Notes under the pieces: generated by a model
Told to the model about the DNA's origin: nothing
What the model saw: only the letters and a program-made list of their open reading frames with translations
Database searches by the model: none
Assembly: GCF_021730395.1 (NCBI RefSeq)
Contig: NC_069373.1
Coordinates: forward strand, 41,816,501-41,880,500
Direction of reading: 5' to 3'
DNA from: Mercenaria mercenaria
Lineage: Eukaryota > Mollusca > Bivalvia > Venerida > Veneridae
Length of the DNA stretch: 64,000 nucleotides
Position numbers and translations under genes: made by a program
Shown here: positions 36,246 to 48,200 of the stretch, in pieces
How the letters are laid out: every line of letters begins with the position of its first letter
Position numbering within the stretch: the first letter of the stretch is position 1

Positions 36246-39200
36246 CTGAAAGGCCAAATACACTATGGTCAGTTTCAATATGAATTTTCTGATGAAGAAA
36301 TAGAAAAGCACTGTTATTAGAAAATTGGTTAATCAAGTTGTACAGTCCATATAAAAGAAAATTATTATTTTGAACAACTGCCTTATTGTTACATTATAAA
36401 ACACCTTTGAATGTGTTTATAATGAAAAGGGCGCAATATAAATCTTGTATATATAAATCTTGTATAATAATAATAATAATGTAAAATCCATCCATACAGG
36501 AAATTTTACGGCTCTGGCAGAACGCCTGTTTTGTAGGGTTATGACTGAACGGATTTCAACTTATGTATATAATGAAAGGAAATTTTGTTTGGTGGGATTT
36601 GATTTTGTGACAAAGTAATACACATTTATGACTTCACAAGTTTCGAAATTACAATGTACATTAAACTTAATAATAGACCTCTGATAGAAAGACTGTTTCG
36701 AATCTAGTTTTACATCTTAACATACAATTATTCTACCAGACTACAAATCTGTATACCGGTATACTGTGAAATTCATCGCTTTGACAAAAACAGGGATCAT
36801 CCTACAAGGCGATTTGAGCGATATCGTCGCTTTAAAGTCGGCCACTTCGCCTAATTATCGCCTCCGGGCGAAATCCAAATCGCCGAGTTTTTCAGCGAGT
36901 GATTATCTGTTTACTTAAAGTTGTAAAACTTTATGCATATTCTAGATTAAATTATCGATAAATCCATAGTCAACCCCGCCTACTCGCCTGTCAAACTTCA
37001 GCCAATCGTAGCGTTAATATCCCACAGTGTCAATCAATAATATTGTAAGCCGCCGCCATTTTGAAAATTTTCAATCGGCGTGTAAAAAGCCGATAAACTT
37101 AACGAGAGCATGATCATATGCACCAATTGTACATTATTCTTTCATTTTATTAAAGATTACTTCAAAATTTATTTCAATTACCATGATTACGGTCAATTTC
37201 TGTAAATGAATTGCTCGGGTACTGCGGATAAAAAATGATTTTGCAGACGTCAGAACTGCCGTACAAAATATTTGTAAAAAGATCGCCATTACCTACGAGT
37301 TTGGTGTTGTTTTCGAAAAAATAAATAAATAAATGAATTAAATGTATAAATCTGAACAAGTTGATGCAAAAATCAGGCATCATAAAAGCACGAGAATCGA
37401 AATTTGAATGAAAAATTTCATGGCGTCTTGGTCGTGCACCTGTTAAATTAAGAGTTTCGGACATGTAAATTTCGGATAAAAATTTAAAGGCGACTTTTTC
37501 ATAGCTAAGTTTATACTTTATTTAAAAATTCATGAAAATGATAACGCAAAAATCAATTTCCCTAAATAATTACTGTTTATAAGTTATAGCTAGACCCATA
37601 GAAAGTGGATATATATAGGCAGGAAACTGAATGCTATGCCGATTCTTCTCCTTAAATTCCTCAACTTCTCCCTAAATTCTGCAGAGGGAGAAGTCACTTC
37701 TCCCTAAAATTTTGACCTAGGATGATCCCTGAAAAACAGCTATTTCATGGGGATCTGTATATACAAATTTTCAATTCAAAAGATGAAATGAATTTTATGC
37801 TTTCAATATCGGTTTAGTTTTGTGGTCTAAAAGCAAACATGAAAACTGATCCCAGAAACAATGATTTCCTGTCATAGTTTCGGTTGAAATGGCAGTTTTG
37901 TGCAGAAACGAATTCAAAGATTTCAAAATTTGAATATAAAATGAACAGGAAATTTACTTGTTCATTGCGATTTAATTTTGTAGATTTACCCAGTCATGAA
38001 ATCCACAAAATTTAGTTCCCAAAGGATATAAATGATTTCACAGTATATTGAAAACTGACATACAGTAACTGAACAAATTTCATTGTCATTCTAGAAGCAA
38101 AACCTGTACCTGGAATCCATTGAGAACAACGCTCACTGAACTAGTACCATTGAAATCTTTTCTAGTGTAATCCCTCGCAGCTCTCAACTGTGTACAATGG
38201 AAACAGAAGCCCCTGGTTGCCTGGATCTTGTAGTCTATAGGCATGTTATCAACGTCATTATCCGAGTCTCCATCCCCTTTATAGCTGAATGTTCCATTCA
38301 TCGACATAAACTCGTACAATTGTGTTGGAGAGATTAACATCCTGTCAATTAAAATGCAAGTATCAACTAAATGATCACCAAATTTCTTTGTTTTGATTAC
38401 CTACATTTTACTAAAATCAACCAATTTCTTTCAGACAATGGTCATCTTTTCTACCTACTGAAACTGGGCAATTTTTGTTTCTTTTTTCTTTTGAGATTTG
38501 ACAGACAACTGACATATGTGCACTTTGTAGTTAGTTGCATTTATAGCGACAATGATATTCAGTAGACATGTGATGTGAATTTGCTTGTCCTTTTGTATCG
38601 ACTTTTTATGAATATTACCAAATCTACAACAATTCAGACTAATAATGTCATGAATTTCTTCAAGTACTTCTATTCTTTATATATATTACCTATACTTTCA
38701 GGCTTTACCAAAGACAGACACAGTGTGTAAAAATAGCAAAGGAGTTCCCCCCCCCCCCAAATTGCTTTATCTTTATTTTGTTGGGTTTATCAACATAATT
38801 AAGGCTACACTGGGATATTTTTTAGCTTTTTTCTTCTTTTTGTTTTGTTGGGTTTAACGTCGCACTGACACAATTTAGGTCATATGGTGACTTTTCAGCT
38901 TTGTTGGTGGAGGAAGACCCCAGGTGCCGACCTGTGCATTATTTCATCATGAGCAGGCATCTTGGTAGAACCACCGACCTTCCGTAAGCCAGCTGAATGG
39001 CTTCCTCACATGAAGAATTCAATGCCCTGTGTGAGGCTCGAACCCACATCGATGAGGGGCAAGTGATTCAAGGTCTGCGACCTGAACCACTCGGCCACGG
39101 AGGCCCCTTTTGTTTCGAGGTAGAGGATCTAAGGTGCCCCTCCCGGCATCATTTCGGGAAGTGCGAGCACCTGGGTAGAACTACCAACCCTCCATAAGCC

Positions 39201-42200
39201 AGCTGGTTGGCTTCCTCAAACAAAGAACTCCAAAACCCCATGTGTGATTTTGAACCTACATTTGTGAGGGGGCAAGTAATTTAAAGTCAGCAACCTTAAC
39301 CACTTAGCCACGAAGGCCCCATATAAGATGAATAAAATACATACTCCAGAGTGGCAGTTCCATTGCCTTTCATGGTGAAAGTTAACCTGCAAAACAAGTA
39401 CATAATATTACAAATGTTAAACGAAATCAGAAAATCATGTTAACTTCAACCCTTCATTATGAAGAACATAACTGTCCCTAGTATACAAACCTAAGACCTG
39501 CTGATTTCAAATAAATATTTTTTAGCTTAAACCATAATATTTTAAACTAGAATGTTTTCAAAATACTTACTTGACAGATTCGTTCATTTTTTCAAAGTTT
39601 AGATCTTTGTCATCATCGAACTGATACTCCGTGCTGAATGTTACTGCTTTAGTGTTGGGATCTTTTGGCTTTGGAGTGATATATACAGAGACAGACTTCA
39701 GGAATACTTTGACACCCTGGCTGTTCACGTATGTACCATTACCGGTCTTATCTGCCGCTGCCAACAGATGCCGTCCACTGTGTGCTTCCTCACTCACCAC
39801 CTGCAACGTACCCAGATAATATCTTAAACATGCAACAGCTTATCCCTGATTAAGGTAGTTCTGCACGTTTGGATCGAAATTTTTTCTACAATGTAGAATT
39901 TGATTAAACTCTGATTTTTCAAAACTTCAGAATATACCTAGAAAATTCAGCAAATAAAAAAGACAGGGTCGTGTGCTTGATATTTTGCTAGACTGATCTG
40001 AAAAAAATGGACCTCACGCAATTTTTCATAATGGAAGTCTATGGGAAAATCGTAACTTTCATAACATTTTCGCAAATAGAAATTTTTCTACAATGTAGAA
40101 TTCAATGAAACTTCCCACAGTTGTAAATAAACATATGGCCTGTAATGTGGTGAAACTAGAGCTATCACTAAAGGTGATGAATGTACCCCCCGCATGCACT
40201 GACACAGTACATTGCAATTTGACGCACACAAGATTGCATTTATTATGTGGACTGTATGTATATAGACTGTATGTATACAGTTTAGTAACAAAAAACAAAG
40301 TCCCATAACTATGCAGAATATTTATCTAAAGAATGTAACATGCACCATGCACAACTAGATTTGGTACTGATCACTTTTGTGAAGTTTCATTAAATTGAAA
40401 TAAATTTTTTTTTTTTGTTGGGTTTAACGTCGCACAATTTGCGAGTTTTGAAGTAAAAAGTATATTTCTGGAGTTAGTTCTTCGCTTTATCTATTTATTA
40501 AATTGTGTGTAAGGGTTTGGTAGATTAGGCACGCACAAGATTGCATATGCAGACTGTATGTACATAGTATGTTAACAAGAAACAAAGTCCCATAACTCTG
40601 CAATTTTTGTCGCTGAAAGAACCTAACATGCCCCATGCACAACTACTGTTGTTACTGATCACTTGTGTGAAGTTTCATTAAGTTGTGTCAAGGGGATGAG
40701 GAGATTGTGTCTATGTATATAGTATAGTAACAAAAAAACAAAGTCCCATAACTCTGCAAAATTTTTTTTCTGAAAGAACCTAACATGCCCCATGCACAAC
40801 TACTGTTGTTACTGATCACTTGTGTGAAGTTTCATTAAATTGTGTCAAGGGGATGAGGAGAGATGGTGCGCACAAGATTGTGTCTATGTATATAGTATAG
40901 TAACAAAAAAAAAACAAAGTCCCATAACTCTGCACATTTTTTTTCTAAAAGAACCTAACATGCCCCATGCACAACTACTGTTGGTACTGATCACTTGTGT
41001 GAAGTTTCATTAAAGTGTGTCAAGGGGATGAGGAGAGATTGTGCGCACAAGATTGTGTCTTTGTATATAGTATAGTAACAAAAAAGACAAAGTCCCATAA
41101 CTCTGCAAATTTTTTTTCTAAAAGAACCTTACATGCCCCATGCACAACTACTGTTGGTACTGATCACTTGTGTGAAGTTTCATTAAATTCTGTCAAGGGG
41201 ATAAGGAGAGATGGTGCGCACAAGATTGCGTCTACAGACAGACAACCTGAAACCAGTATACCCCCCTTTACAACTTTGTTGGGGGGGGGGGGGGTACAAT
41301 AAAATGTATAGGTCCGTGTGCTTAATTTTGAGATATTTGACCATGATTAAAGTGAACCGCACTTTTCACGCTAATTTTAACGTGACAGATGTTTTAATAT
41401 CATATTTTAACTTTAGAAAGACAGTAACAGTATCATTGTAATAAATTTACTCATAGGTTGCTATTAATTCATAAAATGATTTTCATTTCCGTACGCCGAA
41501 TCCAGACTTTATTCCAGGTTTCCGGATAGATGACGTTACGCCATCACTTTCAGTTTATCAAACGTGCAGAAACTACCTTAAAATTACTAGAATGGAGATA
41601 ACAGATTCACAAAACTATATAATGCATATAAAGAAATAAAAGTGTTTTTTGATACAGACACATATCATAAACTTTCACTAATATTTTTAGAATTTCTTAA
41701 GACCGTCAATATTTTGCAAATATAACATCAAGCTGTTTGTGGACAGCAGTGATGAGGAATAGGCTGGACTGATTAACAGTAGCACTGAAACCTCTAGAAA
41801 ACAGGGCTTTGCAGCTTGGAACAACTTTGTCTTACTTAGGGAAAAATACATCCCAAACAGTGATTTTATCATTCAACTAGAGATGCTTTTGAGAAAAGCG
41901 CATGTCTCCCACAACTGCCTAATCATCTAAATAGTAAGTCAGTCAGTGTTCTTGGTAAATCAAGGGCCATAATTCCGAAGTGCCTAGGTTGATTTGGCTA
42001 GTTATCCAACTTGGCCGAGCACTTATTGGCAGACACATTTTGTTGAAGTTTGGTGAAGATCGGATGAGAAATGTTCGATTTAGAGTGCGGACAAGCTTTG
42101 TGACAGACAGACACACACACACACACACAGACTGGAGTAAATCAATATGTCTCCCACACCACTGTGTGGTGGGAGGCATAATAAAGTCATTGGTTTTTGT

Positions 42201-45200
42201 TCAGATGAGAAAGAATTATATCATGAGGCTACAGTCTGAATGATATTATAAAAACCCAGCTGAATGACAAGCCATGTTTTTATATAAGAAAAAAAATCAC
42301 TGTCTGAGATATATTATTTCAATTCTTACACAATATCAAAGGATTATATATCACATTCTTGACGACATTATTTCTGGCTAGGGCTGAATTATAACCATCC
42401 CTTAGCCATTTGATCATATAATGAAATTTTCAATATATTCTTCGATAAAATTGATCTACAACCAATCAAAAATTTGTAAACGACGAGGTGTGTTTCCTGC
42501 AGAATTGCAACCGGAAAAGTGATCTGCGCGTGCGCAACCGAATCACAGGTAAGCCTGAACGAAATTCTTAAACGAAAAAGAATTTGTCATTGTAAAAAAC
42601 ATTACCATACAGTTACATTCGCATCTGTTGTTAAAACAGGACCTTACCTTTGAAGAGGACTCTGCAGTGTAGATGGCACTGTATTTGATACTTCTCTTGT
42701 TCATGTGATGTAAACACTTCCCTATAGCCTCATCTGAAAAGAGAAAATTTCTTCAATAAAATAAAAACTTTTCACTTTATTGTTTTGAAGATATATTAAG
42801 AACTACAACAAATTAACCTTTATAAATAACTTCAATCATTTAAACATAAAATGTTGGGACAATAGCGGTGCAATTATGTGATAATACATGCATGATATAT
42901 GCCTGGAGGTATGTACTCAGCGCATATTCAGTAACAATACTAATATTTTCTCCAGACAGTGCATCTGATCATCTGATATGTGCGAAATCCTTTCTTTATT
43001 GCACTATAAAACCGTAGTCATTTTAATTTATCAACTTGCTCAGACTGCATCTTTACCTTTTAAAGTTTTTTTGTGTACATGGGCTTCATTTAAAACTGAC
43101 TCAGTTCAGGTCATATGGTGACCTTCCAGCATAAATGCGCCGGAAGACCCTATGTGCCCCTCTGGCATTCTTTCAGGCCAGATTGGCACCTGAGTAGAAC
43201 TGCCAACACCCAGAAATTTAGCATAAACCTTCTCACATGAAACAGTTTAATATCATAAGCAAGATTTTGAAGTCACAAGCAAAAGAGATTTAAAGCCAGC
43301 AAAATTAACCACTCAGCTTTGTAAGTCCCTGCTCATCTTTGTAAGTCCCCGCTCATCTTTGTAAGTCCCCGCTCATCTTTGTAAGTCCCACTAATTTAAT
43401 GTTCAAATGCATTGAGAAATTTGATGAATTACTAAATAATTTAAGAGCAAGATTTTCACACATACCATTTCTCTTGAAGGAACCAAACTCTTCTTGGCTG
43501 TGAATTGGCTCGAGTGACACGATGATAAGATAACCCTTGCCATCCTCAAGCTTCAAGTTTGCAAAGTCTTCTGGGTTATCTACCTTTATCACACTGCCTG
43601 AGAAAGACTTAGATAGGCTTTCTATAGTTGCTTTTGGGCTGATCACTGCTGGTAGGTGAACTGAGAACTGATCATCCATGGCAGACTGAAAATGTTGTTG
43701 TTGACAAGTTTCAAGCCAAAGAATCAATGAAAGCGGGAATTTTGATTCAGCAAAAAATTCATAAAAGAATTTTGCTCTGCATTCAATATACTGGCAGGGT
43801 CACTCATTTTTGGAAGACCCCAATACTGGTAATTATAATTTAACACAGAAAATCTAGATATGACAGAAATTGCATTTAAACTGAAATTTATACAACACTG
43901 ATATTTTCATCGCAAATAAGTAACAAAATCATGACCTCAGCAGAATACAGTTTTAGTTTGTACAGAGTTATCCAAGCAAGCTGCCAATTTTAGAAGTTCC
44001 AAGTCCTCCATGCAGGTAAAGCACATCAGCATAAGGTGTTTGTCACAGAATACATGTGTTAGTTATAAAAAGGAACTGACTTATCTGATATAACCAATGT
44101 CAGACATTGCCTAGGTTTTATCACAATTTTCATATACACTTTAGGAAGTAACAGCGGTTTGTAAACCTTGAATAATATCTGCGATAACTAATTAGCTTTC
44201 CTCTATAGGACTCCAGAGGAGAGGGTCTTGAATGTTTTCTAATTTACTGGACAAAACAGAAATGAGCCGCACCATGAGAAAACCAACATAAGTGCGTTTG
44301 CGCCCAGCATGGATCCAGACCAGCCTGCGCATCTGTGCAGTCTGGTCAGTATCCATGCTGTTCGCTTTCAAAGCCTATTTCAATTTGAGAAAACGTTAGC
44401 AAACAGCATGGATCCTGACCAGACTGCGCGGATGCGCAGGCTGGTCTGGACCCATGCTGGTCGCAAAGCCACAGTGGCACTATGTTGGTTTTCTCATGAT
44501 GCGGCTCAAATTACCCCTATAACCTTTTACCTTAACATTTTTGAATGCTCCACCATCACTGTTTGGATTGTAAACATCAGCATGGTTGGTGAAATCTTCT
44601 ACACTCAGCTGAAAGAGAAATATTTGAAAGATTTTCTGATGAAATCCTTTATATACATATATGCTGAATTTACCCATGGATAAATGTTCGTGACAAAAAA
44701 TGGAAAATGAAAAATTAGCAAAAATCTTTAAGGGATGTTTCTGCTTTTACAGTTAAGAACTACTTGACCTTCCTTTCTAACACTTTATTACTTAGTTCAT
44801 AACAAATTCTAGGATGATATCAATTAACCTTAATGTAAGATCTACATTTTCACTAATTTGAAGTACAAGAGTTCCTGGACATGTATTTAATGATAAAAAG
44901 AGTGCTGTGTAGTTTAAAAGCACTAAAATAAACTAGTAATAAGCAAGATTCAGAAGGAAACAGTCTGGGGCTCCAATTCAGGAGTTCCCCAAAACCCTGC
45001 GACTATCACACTTATTGGTACATTACCTTGTCTTGCAGAAATACCACTACTGACTGACTAGGGTCAGAGGTTAATAATGGCTGAAGGTATTTCTCCGTGA
45101 AAACCTCGTCTTTTACAGTTTCCCCTGCATAACTCTGTGGTAAATCGCTCAATGGCCTGAAATCATATAACCTATGCATAACAACAACAACAAAATAAGT

Positions 45201-48200
45201 ATACAAACAAACACCTTAAACAACAACAAAAAAATAAATATTCAAACATCACTAAAACAGCCTGTCCATTAGTTAACTAATAAATTCTAGCATATAATAA
45301 AGACTTTATTCTTCTCTATTTTCGGTTACAGGTATGGTCACAAGATGTAATATTATATATATGATGCCAGATTAAACACTGAATATTTATGCTGCAGCTG
45401 AAAATGTATTTTTTGTATTTCTTCAATGGGTATCTAAAATATACATATTATACTTGGTAATTAAAGTTCAAAAGGTTGAACAATTCATCTTCTGTCGACA
45501 AAAAATGCTCTCTCTTTGATGTTATATGGGACTAGGATTTATAAACATCAGAAAAATAAAAACAACTGATCCTTCATTCAATAACCTTCATCCGCTTAAT
45601 CACCTGTATACTTTCTCATTGATATTGTGCCTGTGATGTACTGATCTAAAGATAAGTACCGAGATTCCTGCACCAGAGTTAAACTGCAAAGTTCAAGTTT
45701 GGGATATACACAATATGAGAATGATTTGTTTTGGTCTAAGCTGTCTTTTTTCATTGGGTGAGGCATATAAAACGCATACAGTCATTTTCTTAAATCAAAG
45801 AAACTAATTCAATTTATCTGCGATTTTACTAGGTATATTATATATTAGCATTTAAATGAAGCCGTCATATTTTCTCAATTTTCTGGCACAACTGATACGA
45901 ATTTTGCTCACATTTAAACAAGAGGGCCATAGTGGTCCTAAGTCACTCAACTACCTTCGGTATTCCCCCTTAAATCTTACATAAATTAACAAGAGCACCG
46001 CCTTGCGGGTGCTGACGCTCATCTGATTTTTTTTGTGTAATAGAAATATTGTCCTACCCATGATTTTCTAAGTCTAAAAAGGGCCATCATTCTTGCAAAA
46101 AGCAGGATAGAGTTATGTTTCTTGATGTACAGTGTCCACTTATGATGGTGAAAAACTGTTGCAGTTTTAAAGCAATAGCTTTGATAGTTTATGAGAAAAG
46201 TTGACTTAAACATAATACTCAACCAAGAAAATGATTTTCTAAGTCCAAAAGGGGCAATAATTATTGCAAAAAGCAAGATGGAGTTATGTTGCTTGCTGTA
46301 CAGGGTCAGCTTATGATGGTGAACAAGTGTTGCAAGTTTCAAAGCAATAGCTTTGATAGTTTAAGAGAAAAAGTTGACCTAAACATAAAACTTAACCAAG
46401 AAATCTGATATTTTCTAAGTCCAAAAGGGGCCATAAATCTTGCAAAAAGCAGGACGGAGTTATGTTTCTTGCTATACAGGGTCAACTTATGATGGTGAAC
46501 AAGTGTTGCAAGTTTTAAAGCAATAGCTTTGATAGTTTAGGATAAAAGCTGACCTAAACATAAAACTTAACCAAGAAAACTGATTTTCTAAGTCCAAAAG
46601 GGGCAATAAATCTTGCAAAAAGCAAGATGGAGTTATGTTTCTTGATGTACAGGGTCAGCTTATGATGGTGAACAAGTATTCCAAGTTTCAAAGCAATAGC
46701 TTTGATAGTTTAGAGAAAAGTTGACCTAAACATAAAACTTAACCAAGAAATCTGATATTTTCTAAGTACAAAAGGGGCCAAAAATCTTGCAAAAAGCAAG
46801 ATGGAGTTATGTTTCTTGCTATACAGGGTCAGCTTATGATGGTGAACAAGTATTCCAAGTTTCAAAGCAATAGCTTTGATAGTTTAGGAGAAAAGCTGAC
46901 CTAAACATAAAACTTAACCAGGCAACGCCGACGCAGACGCCGACGCCGACACCGACGCCGACGCCGACGCCGACAACCGCTCAAGTGATGACAATAACTC
47001 ATCATTTTTTTTCAAAAAATCAGATGAGCTAACAAGAGCTGTCCGTAAGACAGCCAAGCTCGACTATTCGAAATATTGTCCCAGAAGCAGGAAAATATTA
47101 CCCAAAAAAGGTTAAATATCAAAAGAGTTTTAAGTTCAAAAGGGGGCATAATTTGACCAAAATGCATATCAGTTATTGGACTTGCTGCTATCAACTACTT
47201 TTATAACCCCGAAGGCACATATGAAGTTTCAATTCAATATCTGCATCAGTTTTGGAGATAGACACTCGCATGTAAAACTTTAACCAAAATTTTCTAAGTC
47301 CAAAAGGGGGCATGATTTGCCCAAAATACATGCCAGAGTTATGGGACTTGACCCAGTGAGGTTGGTAATTGATCTAGAAAAAGAAAAAATAAGTTTCAAA
47401 TCTATATGCCTTTTAGTAATAGCTGTATGTACTTGCACGCAAAACTTTAACCAGAATTTGCTAAGTCCAAAAGGGGGCATAATTTGGCCAAAATGAAGGT
47501 CAGAGTTATGAGACTTGCTGCTATCAACTAGTTTTATAACCCCGAAGACACATGTGAAGTTTCAAATCAATATCTGCATTAGTTTTGGAGATAGTAACTT
47601 GCATGTAAAACTTTAACCAAAATTGTCTAAGTCCAAAAGGGGGCATAATTTGCTCAAAATACATGCCAGAGTTATGGGACTTGACCCAGTGAGGTTGGTT
47701 ATTGATCTAGAAAAAGAAAAAATAAGTTTCAAATCTATATGCCTTTTAAAAATAGCTGTATGTACTTGCACGCAAAACTTTAACAAGAATTTGCTAAGTC
47801 CAAAAGGGGGCATAATTTGGCCAAAATGAAGGTCAGAGTTATGAGACTTGCTGCTATCAACTAGTTTTATAACCCCGAAGACACATGTGAAGTTTCAAAT
47901 CAATATCTGCATCAGTTTTGGAGATAGTAACTTGCATGTAAAACTTTAACCAAAATTGTCTAAGTCCAAAAGGGGGCATAATTTGCTCAAAATACATGCC
48001 AGAGTTATGGAACTTGACCCAGTGAGGTTGGTTATTGATCTAGAAAAAGAAAAAATAAGTTTCAAATCTATATGCCTTTTAAAAATAGCTGTATGTACTT
48101 GCACGCAAAACTTTAACCAGAATTTGCTAAGTCCAAAAGGGGGCATAATTTGGCCAAAATGAAGGTCAGAGTTATAGGACTTGCTGCTATCAACTAGTTT

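Noticed and set aside
47280-48162. Repeated 66-68-residue frames on both strands in element D
   Set aside because: They recur every 333 bp, a multiple of three, so one chance frame is copied with the array. No start context, domain or splice logic.
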